64,000 nt of DNA from Paenibacillus sonchi (GTDB lineage: Bacteria > Bacillota > Bacilli > Paenibacillales > Paenibacillaceae). Below are positions 30,746 through 39,859 of this stretch, in pieces. Made by a program: the position numbers and the translations under genes. The stretch spans positions 992,001 through 1,056,000 of the forward strand of contig NZ_CP068595.1 in the NCBI RefSeq assembly GCF_016772475.1. The letters are read 5' to 3'. The stretch's first letter is position 1. Every line of letters begins with the position of its first letter. Under the pieces are notes generated by a model. It had not been told where the DNA came from, did no database searches, and saw only the letters and a program-made list of their open reading frames with translations.

Positions 30746-30959
30746 AACCTTGTTCCTCCTGTGTCTGGGTATGGTATTCGGGACTTTCTGCAAAAGTCCG
30801 GGTCCGGTGCAACGCCAATGTTACTCATTGTACTTGACCTTCCATACCCTCCACAAAAGTTCAATCTGGTGTTGTAAGCGTTATTTATGACGATATTCTC
30901 GCTTTTCCTGCCCTATTCGTCCAAATTCTATATATTGAATTTTTTTGATTTCAGCGGAT

Positions 30960-32036
30960 TCAGCGGTATAGTCCCGAAGCTTTGACTTCATTGAAGAAGG
31001 TATTGAACTCTTCAATATTCAACTGCTGCGCAGCATCGGACAGCGCGGTAGCCGGATCGGGATGCACCTCCACCATGATGCCGTCGGCCCCGGCAGCGAG
31101 CGCAGCCTTGGCGCAAGGAATCAGAATGTCCTTGCGGCCGGTAGAGTGGGTCACATCGACCAGCACCGGCAAATGGCATTCCTGCTTGAGAATCGGCACA
31201 GCTGAAATATCAAGTGTATTGCGGGTCGATTTCTCATAGGTGCGGATGCCGCGTTCAATCAGCATAATCTCCATATTGCCCCGGGACATAATATATTCCG
31301 CCGCATGAACGAACTCATCCAGCGTCGCGGACAACCCCCGCTTCAGCAGCACCGGTTTGTTCACTTCTCCGACGGCCTTGAGCAGTTCGAAGTTATGCAT
31401 ATTCCGCGCGCCGACCTGAATTACGTCTACATAATCAAGCGCCTCTTCAATATGCCGGGGATCGACAATTTCACTAATGGTCAGAAGGCCGTATGCTGTG
31501 GCCGCTTCCCGAAGAATTCTCAGGCCGTCCATTCCCAGACCCTGGAAGTCATAAGGGGAGGTACGGGGTTTGAAGGCTCCGCCGCGCATAACCTTCACTC
31601 CGGCCTTCTGCAGCGCTGCGGCAACGGTACGGGTCTGCAATTCACTCTCCACCGAGCAGGGTCCGGCAACCATCAGCGAGGATAATCCGCCGACGGTTAC
31701 ACCCCCCGGCAGAACGATCACTGTATCTTCCGCGTGGTTCTTCCGGGCCACCAGCAGGGATTTCTTATGATCCGTACTTTGCAGATCAAGCGATGCGGAG
31801 AAAATCTGCTTGAAAAGGGTGCGGATGGTCCCGCTTGTGAAAGGCCCCTTGTTGCTTGCCACCAGCTTCTCCAGCATCTGTTTTTCCCGTTCGGGATCGA
31901 ATTTCGGCACACCCTGCTTTTCTTTTACAGCTCCAATTTCCTGTACGACCTGGGCCCGCTCGGAGATCAGCTCCAGCAGTTGTCCATTGATTTCATCCAG
32001 GCGGGCTCTCAGCCCTTCCAATTCCACATTGCTCAT
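30960..32036 (-). CDS. aroA: Bifunctional chorismate mutase / DAHP synthase
   Basis: 358 residues. Residues 1-85 are an AroQ-type chorismate mutase ([34 protein letters not shown]). Residues 100-355 are a type I DAHP synthase of the KDO8P-like subgroup ([53 protein letters not shown]). It starts the shikimate pathway from PEP and erythrose 4-phosphate; the mutase domain serves chorismate/prephenate feedback sensing as in B. subtilis AroA. AAAGGAG precedes the ATG at 32036. A T-box leader upstream places it under aminoacyl-tRNA control. Confidence 0.96.
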   Translation of the reverse strand: MSNVELEGLRARLDEINGQLLELISERAQVVQEIGAVKEKQGVPKFDPEREKQMLEKLVASNKGPFTSGTIRTLFKQIFSASLDLQSTDHKKSLLVARKNHAEDTVIVLPGGVTVGGLSSLMVAGPCSVESELQTRTVAAALQKAGVKVMRGGAFKPRTSPYDFQGLGMDGLRILREAATAYGLLTISEIVDPRHIEEALDYVDVIQVGARNMHNFELLKAVGEVNKPVLLKRGLSATLDEFVHAAEYIMSRGNMEIMLIERGIRTYEKSTRNTLDISAVPILKQECHLPVLVDVTHSTGRKDILIPCAKAALAAGADGIMVEVHPDPATALSDAAQQLNIEEFNTFFNEVKASGLYR

Positions 32037-32076
32037 TACCTTCCACTCCTTTTTGTAAATGAATTTGATGATGAAC

Positions 32077-32375
32077 GCAAAAAGGCCCCCGTCGCAAGGG
32101 ACGAGGAGCCGTGGTACCACCCTAATTTAGAAATCAATCACTTCTGATGGTTCAGCACATCAAACACTTCAGGCAGAAATTAACTCTATCTTACACCCGT
32201 TAACGCGGAGCGCGGGCCTCCCTACGCATACCTGCTGCAGCAGTGTACTTCAGGGGCCGACTCGGAAGTGAACTTCAGCGCAAACCGTCTCTTGAGGGTG
32301 CTCTCAGTCTCCGGCACACCTTCCCTGTTAAGATCCGTTCCCCGCGCTTACTCTCTCCGTCATCGTCATTTCATT
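32077..32375 (-). ncRNA. T-box leader of the DAHP synthase gene, probably tyrosine-responsive
   Basis: Minus strand: the T-box core GGGTGGTACCACGG (complement of 32109-32122) is followed by a terminator stem closing on GGGGGCCTTTTT. Stem I base AGCGCGGG pairs with CCCGCGCT. The candidate specifier is UAC in CTGAAGTACACTG (complement of 32245-32247), right after a CAGGG/CCCTG helix, which predicts tRNA-Tyr. UUC (Phe) occurs earlier in stem I and is a less likely alternative. Confidence 0.85.
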
Positions 32376-32462
32376 ATGGTTGGCACTCAAATGTACCAGT
32401 TTCTGCTATCTTAATCAAAATATGATCCACATGCAAGACATTTATTCACAATATAACCTGAC

Positions 32463-34727
32463 TCAGAAAAATTTGCCGACGATATTCGTAATCGCTTCGC
32501 TTCGCAAAGGCTTGCTGATATACTCATCCATACCGGCGGCCAGGCACAGCTCACGGTCTCCTTTAAGCGCATTTGCCGTAACGGCAATAATGACTGGCTG
32601 CTTGTCCGGCGGCAGCGTTTCTTTGATCGCCTGCGTAGCTTCCAGGCCGTTCATGCGCGGCATCTGCACATCCATAAAAATAAGATCGTAGCTCTGCTCG
32701 CGGGCCATCTCCATCACCTGCAGCCCGTCTCCCGCAACATCGACAGAATAGCCGCGTTTCTCCAGAATTTTACGCAGCACAATCTGATTGATTTCATTAT
32801 CCTCCGCGACCAGAATCCGCAAGGACCGTTCGCCAGAGAGCGTTTCGTCCTCCTCAGTGCCGCTTGCGGAGTCCGGTAAGCTGCCGCTTTCCTCCCGGAG
32901 CTTCACGGTGAACACAAAAGATGCGCCTGTTTCTACTGTAGTATCCAGAGCGATTGACCCCCCCATCATCTCCACGAGCTGCCTGGTAATCGCCAGTCCC
33001 AGACCCGTCCCTTCATGCCGCCGGTCTATGAAATGATCCAACTGGTAGAAGGGCTCAAACAGCCGGCCCCGGGAGCTCTCGGGAATGCCAATACCGGTAT
33101 CCGCTACGGTGAATTCAAGCGTTACGCTTCCTCCAGCTCTTGCCAGTACCCGCAACGTCACCTTAATCCCGCCGGTGTAGGTAAACTTTACGGCATTTCC
33201 CACCAGATTGAGCAGGATCTGCTTCAGCCTTTCCCCATCGCCGATCAGATGCTCCGGCACATCCGGACCGATGCTGACCTCAATCTTCAAGCCCTTTTTA
33301 TCAGCTTTGTGCTGCAGCAGCTCAAGCACCGAATCCACACAGGGCATAAGCATAAACGGCTCTTCATGCAGAATGGTTTTCCCGGCCTCGATTTTGGAAA
33401 AGTCCAGCACATCGTTGATGATCGCAAGCAGGGTATCCCCGCTTTGGCGAATGATATCCAGATACTCTCTTTGCAGCGAACCCGGCTCACTCATTTCCAG
33501 CAGCAGATCGGTCATTCCGATCACACCGTTCATGGGCGTGCGGATCTCATGGCTCATCATCGCCAGAAATTCGCTTTTGGCCCGGTTGGTTTTTTCCGCA
33601 GCCTCTTTGGCAATCAGCAGCTTCTTCTGGTCGGTAATATCCTTAGCGATGATGTAGAGGCCTACCGTCTCCTGGTTGATGATAATCGGTGCAATCGTAG
33701 TCAGCACCTCAACAGAGTATCCTTCCCGGTGCCAAATGTGGTCGATATTCACTTCTGCAGGGCTGCCTTCTTTGGAATAGGCGATTACCTCCCCAAGGTG
33801 CTCTGCGCCGATAATCCGGCCCACATTCATTCCGGCAAGCTCCGGGATGCTGTAGCCTGTAAGCTGGCAGGCCTTCTCATTCCCATTGATGATCCTCCCC
33901 TCAAGATCCAGGGAAATGATCGCATCATGGTTATACTTTTTCAGAGAAGTATACCGTTCTACAGACTCCTGCAGCTTTTGTTCCACAATCTTGCGTTCTG
34001 TGATATCACGGCCTACGGCGAGCACACTGTACTGTGTGCCTTCTGCAATCAGCCGAAGCGTGAATTCAATCCACAGATAACGGCCGTCCGTATGCAGGAC
34101 CCGAATCTGGACTCTCTGAAAATCTTGAGCTTCGGGGAAATGAAGCGCAGCTAGATCATCGGGGTGGATCAGCCCGCGGATGTCCCGGCCCACCAGCTGC
34201 TCTGAATCATAGCCCAGCACCTCGCTTACCGAAGGCGAGCAATATCTGCAGATATTGTCTGAAGTCGCGTAGTAGACCACATCCGAGATGTTGGCCACAA
34301 TCTGCCGGTACAGTTTGTCCACAGATGGAAGCGGCTCATCCGCCGGTTCTTCGGCAGCAAGCTCAGCGATATGGATTAAATAATACAGCTTCTCTCCAGT
34401 CGAAGGATCGCTGATAAGCGTCATATGCAGCTGCACCGGCACACGCGCTCCGGAGGCGGAGGACAAATGGACTGCACACTTGGCAAAAGGAGTTTCTCCA
34501 GCCTCCAAAGCCCGCACCATCGCTGTATATGACTCCAATGAATCCTCGCACACAAGCTCTCTGAGATGTTGCGACAAGAGCTGTTCCCCCGTAAATCCAA
34601 GCAGCGAAGTTACAGCCGGATTTACGCTGGTCCATTGCCCGTTAACGGAAAGGAACGCTACTCCAATCGCTCCCGTTTTACATGCATGCTCAAAGTGGGA
34701 ATATCCTTGTGCTTGCTGTCTTAACAT
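32463..34727 (-). CDS. Hybrid sensor histidine kinase with PAS domains and receiver
   Basis: 754 residues, no membrane helices, so a cytoplasmic sensor. Order: three PAS-type domains (about 15-125, 145-260, 270-380; FSPSV-like CRYCSPSVSEVLGYDSEQL, DAIISLDLEGRIINGNEKA). The phosphoacceptor domain has His in MMSHEIRTPMNG (about 392), followed by the ATPase domain (NLVGNAVKFT, DTGIGIP, GTGLGLAI) and a C-terminal receiver (about 635-750) with Asp in IFMDVQMPRMNG. It lies 200 bp downstream of a single-domain response regulator on the same strand, the likely phosphorelay partner. The input signal is unknown. The start at 34727 is inferred from GGGCGGTGA upstream. Confidence 0.92.
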   Translation of the reverse strand: MLRQQAQGYSHFEHACKTGAIGVAFLSVNGQWTSVNPAVTSLLGFTGEQLLSQHLRELVCEDSLESYTAMVRALEAGETPFAKCAVHLSSASGARVPVQLHMTLISDPSTGEKLYYLIHIAELAAEEPADEPLPSVDKLYRQIVANISDVVYYATSDNICRYCSPSVSEVLGYDSEQLVGRDIRGLIHPDDLAALHFPEAQDFQRVQIRVLHTDGRYLWIEFTLRLIAEGTQYSVLAVGRDITERKIVEQKLQESVERYTSLKKYNHDAIISLDLEGRIINGNEKACQLTGYSIPELAGMNVGRIIGAEHLGEVIAYSKEGSPAEVNIDHIWHREGYSVEVLTTIAPIIINQETVGLYIIAKDITDQKKLLIAKEAAEKTNRAKSEFLAMMSHEIRTPMNGVIGMTDLLLEMSEPGSLQREYLDIIRQSGDTLLAIINDVLDFSKIEAGKTILHEEPFMLMPCVDSVLELLQHKADKKGLKIEVSIGPDVPEHLIGDGERLKQILLNLVGNAVKFTYTGGIKVTLRVLARAGGSVTLEFTVADTGIGIPESSRGRLFEPFYQLDHFIDRRHEGTGLGLAITRQLVEMMGGSIALDTTVETGASFVFTVKLREESGSLPDSASGTEEDETLSGERSLRILVAEDNEINQIVLRKILEKRGYSVDVAGDGLQVMEMAREQSYDLIFMDVQMPRMNGLEATQAIKETLPPDKQPVIIAVTANALKGDRELCLAAGMDEYISKPLRSEAITNIVGKFF

Positions 34728-34928
34728 GTAGTCACCGCCCGTTTGTGGAGTGTCAAACGCAAGAATTTTATATAAAATCTTCAATATAAATATCTTGTAT
34801 TATTAGGTGAAAGTCAAATGGTAATCTAAGCTTGGTTTCAGTTGAACCAAACCGTTTTTCAGGCGGAGTTCTCCCCAGATCCACACCTATCGCTGCTTCC
34901 TTCCCTCTCTCATGAAATGGCCGCAGCA

Positions 34929-35318
34929 TCACGCAATTCCGGCTAAAAGCCTCTCCACAGCCTCTGTCAGGGCCTTCACCTGAAAGGGTTTGGTAATATA
35001 TCCGGAAAATCCCGTTTTTTGAGCCCGTTCGATGTCCGAGCGCTGGGCAAAAGCGCTGATCGCCAGTACGGGTATCGGACGGGTTAATTCGTCATTCTTG
35101 AGCTGGTCCATAGCTTCATATCCATTCAGGTCGGGCAGACCAATATCCAGAATAATCAGATCCGGCAGCATCTGCCGGGCGATCTGCAGACCAAGCGCTG
35201 CCGTCTCCGCTTTCAGCAATCGTACAGAAGGCAGGTTTTTTTTGAAGATATGGTGCATCAAAGCCATGTTGAGTTGATTATCTTCCACGTATAGCACTGT
35301 CTGCTTGTATTCTATCAC
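34929..35318 (-). CDS. Single-domain response regulator
   Basis: 129 residues, a bare CheY-like receiver: acidic pocket VEDN near residue 12, phosphorylation Asp in LIILDIGLPDLNG (about 58), and the lysine in GYITKPFQ (about 108). There is no output domain, so it acts in a phosphorelay or by protein contact. The GTG start has GGGGGACAAG upstream. It precedes the hybrid kinase on the same strand. Confidence 0.9.
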   Translation of the reverse strand: MIEYKQTVLYVEDNQLNMALMHHIFKKNLPSVRLLKAETAALGLQIARQMLPDLIILDIGLPDLNGYEAMDQLKNDELTRPIPVLAISAFAQRSDIERAQKTGFSGYITKPFQVKALTEAVERLLAGIA

Positions 35319-35367
35319 CAGCTTGTCCCCCTAAATGTCCAGCGTAAATCCTCTGATGAGACAGCCA

Positions 35368-35414
35368 AAAAAAATAAAAAGCCGAAGAAAGGGACCATTC
35401 CCCCTTCTCCGGCT
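35368..35414 (-). terminator. Terminator after the DUF2294 gene
   Basis: Minus strand: AGCCGGAGAAGGGGGAATGG pairs back with CCCTTTCTTCGGCT and is followed by TTTTATTTTTTTT. Very strong. Confidence 0.9.
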
Positions 35415-35465
35415 CATGTTCGGCTCATTTGCATGTCCGACTCATTTCCGCCTCATATATGGTGA

Positions 35466-36140
35466 TTACAGAAAAGTATAGGCTATTACGCTGGTATCTT
35501 TGTCGAAATCCCAATCCACGTAGATGTCGGCAAGCTCCTTGCCAAGCATCGGTGCAATCGTGGTGGTATCCTCCAAGTATCGTTTTTCCATCTTGCGTTT
35601 GGTTGTTTTGAGCGTGTTCTCATAACCGAGGCCGATCAGTTCCTTCTCCAGAGGAATCAGAATGCCTTCACGCTTAATAATCAGGGTGCGGGGACCCAGC
35701 CACCAGGAATCGGTATGTACCGGCTCCTTCTGCACCTTTCTGCTCACTTCGTTAATTTGGGCATGAACCTCATCCCGCCCAGCATAATCGTCAATGGCTA
35801 CATCATCATTCTTGATAAGCGCAACGATTATTCCTGAAGCGTTATGTATCCCCCAATCATAAAAAAGCTCGCCGACCTCAATAGCCATCGTGTCCTTCAG
35901 GTACGCTGAAAGCTCGGGAAGCAGCGATTTCATCAATAGCTCCCGTGTATACCGAAAAGCCTGTTCCTCTTCCTTGTTAAGCAAAAACCGCTCTACAGGG
36001 CCGATAAAATTTCGTATATGCAGTGCTATGCATTGCTTCCCGATAGAAGCATGTATAGACTCGGGTCCCTTCCCGAATCGCTCCCGAAGCAGTCTTCCTG
36101 CATAACTGGATAGTTGGCTAGTAAGTTCCGTAGTGCTCAT
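35466..36140 (-). CDS. DUF2294 (MpsC-like) protein, two domains
   Basis: 224 residues made of two copies of the DUF2294/MpsC domain: RLLRERFGKGPESIHASIG at about 17-35, and a second copy with REGILIPLEKELI and YLEDTTTIAPMLGKELADIY in the C-terminal half. In Staphylococcus MpsC belongs to a cation-translocating bicarbonate system, but in many Bacillota this domain is free-standing and its role is unknown. GGAGGAAATTGA precedes the start. No MpsAB partner is nearby. Confidence 0.8.
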   Translation of the reverse strand: MSTTELTSQLSSYAGRLLRERFGKGPESIHASIGKQCIALHIRNFIGPVERFLLNKEEEQAFRYTRELLMKSLLPELSAYLKDTMAIEVGELFYDWGIHNASGIIVALIKNDDVAIDDYAGRDEVHAQINEVSRKVQKEPVHTDSWWLGPRTLIIKREGILIPLEKELIGLGYENTLKTTKRKMEKRYLEDTTTIAPMLGKELADIYVDWDFDKDTSVIAYTFL

Positions 36141-36278
36141 TCAATTTCCTCCAGCAATTATATTCTTTTGTCTGAGTTTGTTAGTATGGGGAGAACTTTC
36201 CTGCTGAAAGAAACGGTTAGTTCTCTTAAGTATAATATTATCCAACAACTTCGTATACAGTAAAATTAGTCTAGATTA

Positions 36279-36307
36279 TTGACTTTTTAAATTAAGTTGC
36301 ATACAAT
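36279..36307 (+). promoter_or_regulatory. SigA-type promoter of the glutathione peroxidase gene
   Basis: TTGACT (36279-36284), 17-bp spacer, TACAAT (36302-36307), 50 bp before the start codon. Confidence 0.75.
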
Positions 36308-36356
36308 TAAATTACTATAAATTAATATGATGTATAATATGGAGGTTGAAACAGCA

Positions 36357-36902
36357 ATGAGTGTCTATCAATATAGTGCCCGCAGCATACGGGGCAAGGA
36401 AACCAGCCTGGAGCAATACAAGGATAAGGTGCTGCTCATTGTCAATACTGCCAGCAAATGCGGCTTCACCCCACAATATTCGGATCTGCAGAAGCTTTAC
36501 GAGAAATATCAGGACCAGGGGCTGCAGATTCTGGGTTTCCCCAGCAACCAGTTCGGGGAATAGGAGCCGGGCAGTAATGAAGAGGTTAATGTATTCTGTC
36601 AGATCAATTACGGGGTCAGCTTCCCTCTCTTCGAGAAAGTGGATGTTAAAGGAGAGCATCAACATCCCCTATTTACCTATCTCACAGAACAGGCAGGGTT
36701 CGAAGGGTATGATACCACGGATTCAAACGGCAAACTGCTGCACGCTATGCTCCAGGAGCGTGATCCGGCTGCGCTTGATAATGACGAAATCAAATGGAAT
36801 TTCACCAAATTTCTGATTGATCGTCAAGGGAATGTCGTGAAACGCTACGAATCCCCCGTTGATCCGATGGATCTTGAACCGGCCATTCAGCAGCTGCTGT
36901 AA
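36357..36902 (+). pseudogene. Glutathione peroxidase-like gene interrupted by an amber codon
   Basis: 181 codons in one frame with a single internal TAG at 36561-36563 (codon 69). The protein matches the thiol peroxidase branch (Gpx/BsaA): peroxidatic Cys35 in NTASKCGFTPQYS, FPSNQFGE before the stop, [12 protein letters not shown] directly after it, and [10 protein letters not shown] with the catalytic Trp and Asn. The family motif is NQFGxQEPGSNEE, so the TAG replaces the catalytic glutamine codon, most simply CAG to TAG. Without readthrough only 68 residues are made. GGAGG and a good promoter lie upstream, so the gene was recently functional. A base-call error is also possible. Confidence 0.88.
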
Positions 36903-36972
36903 TCATTTTTCTTCCATCGGGTTTCTTTTCATATAGCTTCCCCTTTCTAGCCAAAAGCATTCCCTTCTAGAA

Positions 36973-37015
36973 CGACCATCAGGCCGCCCGGAAAAACCGG
37001 GCGGTCTGATGGTCG
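36973..37015. other. Long inverted repeat between gpx and hydrolase genes
   Basis: CGACCATCAGGCCGCCCGG, AAAAA, CCGGGCGGTCTGATGGTCG: a 19-bp stem with one G-T pair. There is no T-run on either side, so it is a weak terminator candidate. It separates two convergent genes. Confidence 0.6.
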
Positions 37016-37094
37016 CCAATATTATCGGCGTTCTGTTCAGAACCTTCATCGGGACATCGTTCGGGCGGTTACACTGCCGGGCATTCAATCCGGC

Positions 37095-38263
37095 TCATAA
37101 CCTCATCCAGCCATGTAAAAACCCGCTGGTTAAAAAGCTGCAGTGCTCCGAAATGACAATGTTCTTCTCCCCTTCTTCTGCGGTAAACCGCATGTAGGTT
37201 TTCTCGCAGGTCAAGGCTTCGTAAAGCTTTTGCGGCTGACCCTGGAAAAAATGATCATTCTCCGCTTCGCATACCAGCATCGGACATTGAATGTTCTGTG
37301 CTACACCCTCCAACGTAAAAGGCTCCGTCTTATCAGCCAGCTCTGAAAATGTTGATGCTTTAAATGTAAATAGACCGTTCTCGATGGCCCATCGCATATT
37401 GGTATTTTTCTTCATTAAATCCTCTATGAGTCGGTTCAGGCTGTCAGGATGTTCCGCTTGCTCCTTGTCCACTAATCCTTTCAGGGCGCCGACCTGAAAG
37501 TCTAGCAATCCATCATTTGCAATGCACGCCGCCAAACGGTGCTCAAAAGCCGCCGCCCGGGGCGCCAGATACCCCCCATGCTAATCCCCATCAATGAGAT
37601 TTTTGCAGGATCGACTTCAGGCCGGGACTGCAAATAATCAATGACAGGAGAAAGTACATGTTCCCAATCATGGCGAAATGGAATGGCTTGCTCCCGGATA
37701 ACCGCGCCTTGGCCTGGTCCCTCAAAGGTAAGACAGTTGTAGCCCCGCTGCAGCGCCGCCAACGCCCCCCCGAAATAAAGCTCTTCCCCCGTAGAATCGT
37801 AACCGCCATGGATAATTAATACAGGTTTAGGCTCTTGATTCAAATGATAGAAGTAACCGGGCAAAGTGATTCCCTCATAGGGAATCTCCACCTGCTCAAC
37901 TGAAAAATCCATCAATGCAGTAGCCTCCCGGAAAGCCTTTCTGCTCTTCCCCCATGTATCCAAAAGACGGGGATCATCAGGATTGCCATGCAGAAAAAAT
38001 TCGGCAGTACGGTAGTAATTAGAAGCCCGCAGCAGCCCTTCTCTTGCACTTACCCGCTCTCCCAGTTTCATGCTCTCCGCAGCCAATGCCTGAATACGGT
38101 TCGCTGTGGTATACCATTCTGTATGCCAGCTTTCAAAATCGCCTTCTTTAATTCGATAAGCGGTAGCCAGACACTCGCCGACATCAGCTCCGCCGAACGC
38201 AGCGTAGCTCATAGTGCGTAAGAGTTCAAAAGAAAATGTAGAGTCCTGAAAAATAAGTTTCAT
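37095..38263 (-). CDS. Alpha/beta hydrolase family protein, one frame break
   Basis: Reads as 389 residues if one G is added to the G6 run at 37572-37577. An N-terminal helical cap domain (about 1-130) is followed by the hydrolase fold: VLIIHGGYDSTGEEL, FEGPGQGAVIRE, and the nucleophile elbow GISMGG (serine), which continues across the break as YLAPRAAAFE; later VCEAENDHFFQG carries the Asp. This layout resembles 2,6-dihydroxypseudooxynicotine hydrolase/FrsA-like enzymes. Substrate unknown. GGGAGG precedes the ATG at 38263. It is divergent from a PadR regulator that probably controls it. Confidence 0.85.
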
Positions 38264-38291
38264 CAAAAAAACCTCCCAAGTATGATATTTT

Positions 38292-38366
38292 CTATAGGTC
38301 AAAATTAACCTATGGAAAATATAACCTATAGCACTGTTGATGTAAAGTTAAAATTAACCTATATTT
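38292..38366. promoter_or_regulatory. Repeated AACCTAT operators between hydrolase and padR genes
   Basis: AAAATTAACCTAT occurs twice (38301-38313 and 38349-38362 region), with ATAACCTATAG between them and ATAGGT inverted at 38294. The repeats sit in the shared promoter region, as expected for a PadR operator. Confidence 0.6.
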
Positions 38367-38430
38367 TTGCTGAACTGAAACCTGTTTTCGATTAAAATAG
38401 AACATAAGTATGTTAAGAGGAGTTGTTTTT

Positions 38431-38994
38431 ATGAGTCTTATTCGTTACGCTTTGCTCTCTCTGCTGGCCCGGGAGCCTTTGAGCGGTTATGATATCAAGC
38501 AGCAAATGAACGATCGTTTTGCCCCCTTCTGGAAAGCGGGAAGCAACCAGGTATATCCTGAGTTATCAAAAATGGAGTCGGAAGAGCTGGTAACACTGAT
38601 AAGTGTTGAGCAGCACAGCTACCGCCCCGCCCGAAAGGTATATGAAATTACGGATATAGGAAAAACAACCTTAGCCGAATGGACCATCGAGCCTAAGGAA
38701 GTGGAAAAAGTAAGGGATGATTTTCTGATAAAGGCTTACAATTCCTGGATGATCCCACCCGCAGAGATGATTGAACGGCTAAAGGACATTAAAGTCCAGC
38801 ATGAGGAACGGCTGGCTATCTATGAACGAAAAATGGTTGAACTTTCGGGACAGTTCAAGTTATTTGATACCAGCGACCCCAATTTCTCAAGTATTTCCGT
38901 CATTCAATTTGGGGCTCAGTATGAAAGGCTGTATCTGGCCTGGTGCGAGGATCTTATTGAAAAATTAAACCTCTCATTGCAGCAGCAAAAATAA
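38431..38994 (+). CDS. PadR family transcriptional regulator
   Basis: 187 residues. The N-terminal winged helix (YALLSLLAREPLSGYDIKQQ, SNQVYPELSKMESEELV, RKVYEITDIGKTTLAEW) is followed by a helical dimerisation domain (about 95-185), the subfamily 1 (Vir_act_alpha_C) layout. Divergent from the alpha/beta hydrolase gene with repeated AACCTAT elements between them, so it is the likely repressor of both. Start chosen at ATG 38431 after AGAGGAG. Confidence 0.92.
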   Translation: MSLIRYALLSLLAREPLSGYDIKQQMNDRFAPFWKAGSNQVYPELSKMESEELVTLISVEQHSYRPARKVYEITDIGKTTLAEWTIEPKEVEKVRDDFLIKAYNSWMIPPAEMIERLKDIKVQHEERLAIYERKMVELSGQFKLFDTSDPNFSSISVIQFGAQYERLYLAWCEDLIEKLNLSLQQQK

Positions 38995-39033
38995 ATCCCC
39001 AAGGGACAGCATTCGTTAAATTCCTTTCCATTA

Positions 39034-39063
39034 CAAAAAAAAGTACCCTTTTCTGAAGGGTAC
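39034..39063 (-). terminator. Terminator at the end of the decayed ABC genes
   Basis: GTACCCTT-TTCT-GAAGGGTAC stem preceded by A8, so T8 on the minus strand. Confidence 0.8.
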
Positions 39064-39127
39064 TGAGCAGTTACAAAAATTCACAAGTTCCACACTAAGC
39101 TTCTTCATCTCTGGTCCTACAAGACCT

Positions 39128-39829
39128 TTATTGCAGCTGCCAGTCGCTGATATTGAAATCTTTTTTGGCCAGCTTCTCCTCCACCAGGAAGTTCTTCGTG
39201 CCCTCCAGCAGCTTTGTTCCCTCCTCAGTGAACGGCGTATCCTTGATGTCGCTGATCGGACTCACCTGCTTCACCAGCTCAGGGGTGGTATCGCCGATCT
39301 CGGCCAGGAACTGATAATACTCAGCTTCATGCTGCTTCAGATCAGCCAGCGCCTTCTCACGGGCCGCATTCCACACCTTCGGGAAATCCGGGAATTTCTT
39401 CAGATATTCCTCCGATACCACAGTCGCACTGGAGCCCAGCAGATCCGGATGGCTTGAAGCATCATCCAGACGGGTGTAGCCCTGGTCAATCAGCTTCAGC
39501 GCAGGTACCCCTGTATTTCCACATCCCCGCGGGCCAATGCGGCAGTGGCGTCAGGAGTAAGCATATGGACCAGCTTATAACCGGTTACCTCCTCCTGCTG
39601 CAGCAGGCCGACTATATAACGGTGCATTCGTGGCGCTGCCGGTATAGCCGGTGTCGAGGCCGGCAACGATGCGCAGCAGCGTGCTTTTTCCGCAGCCGCT
39701 TGGGCCGATGACCGTAATGAACTCGCCTTCCTGCACCTGAAGCTCGACATTCTGCAGCGCCTGCACCTGACCCCCTGCCGTACCAAAGCTCTTATTCAGC
39801 TGTGTGATCGACAGCAAAACTTCTCCCAT
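39128..39829 (-). pseudogene. Decayed sulfonate/nitrate-type ABC transporter genes (ssuB-ssuA remnant)
   Basis: The first 75 or so codons are the start of an SsuB-like ATPase ([20 protein letters not shown], Walker [12 protein letters not shown]). They run straight into a fragment of an SsuA-like binding protein in another frame ([27 protein letters not shown]). After a further gap comes the SsuA C-terminus (ALKLIDQGYTRLDDASSHPD, then EEYLKKFPDFPKVW to the stop). Most of SsuB and the first half of SsuA are gone, and an internal piece of SsuA is missing, so this is a genuine deletion product and not just a frame error. An IS200 element borders the 5' side. Confidence 0.8.
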
Positions 39830-39859
39830 ACCCGTTCCTCCTTCAGCTTAAATTTTCTA

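Noticed and set aside
36357..36563. Selenocysteine in the glutathione peroxidase
   Set aside because: The peroxidatic position is an ordinary Cys codon and the internal stop is TAG, not TGA, at the Gln position.
36903..37088. 61-codon minus-strand frame
   Set aside because: Its core is the translated 36973-37015 inverted repeat.
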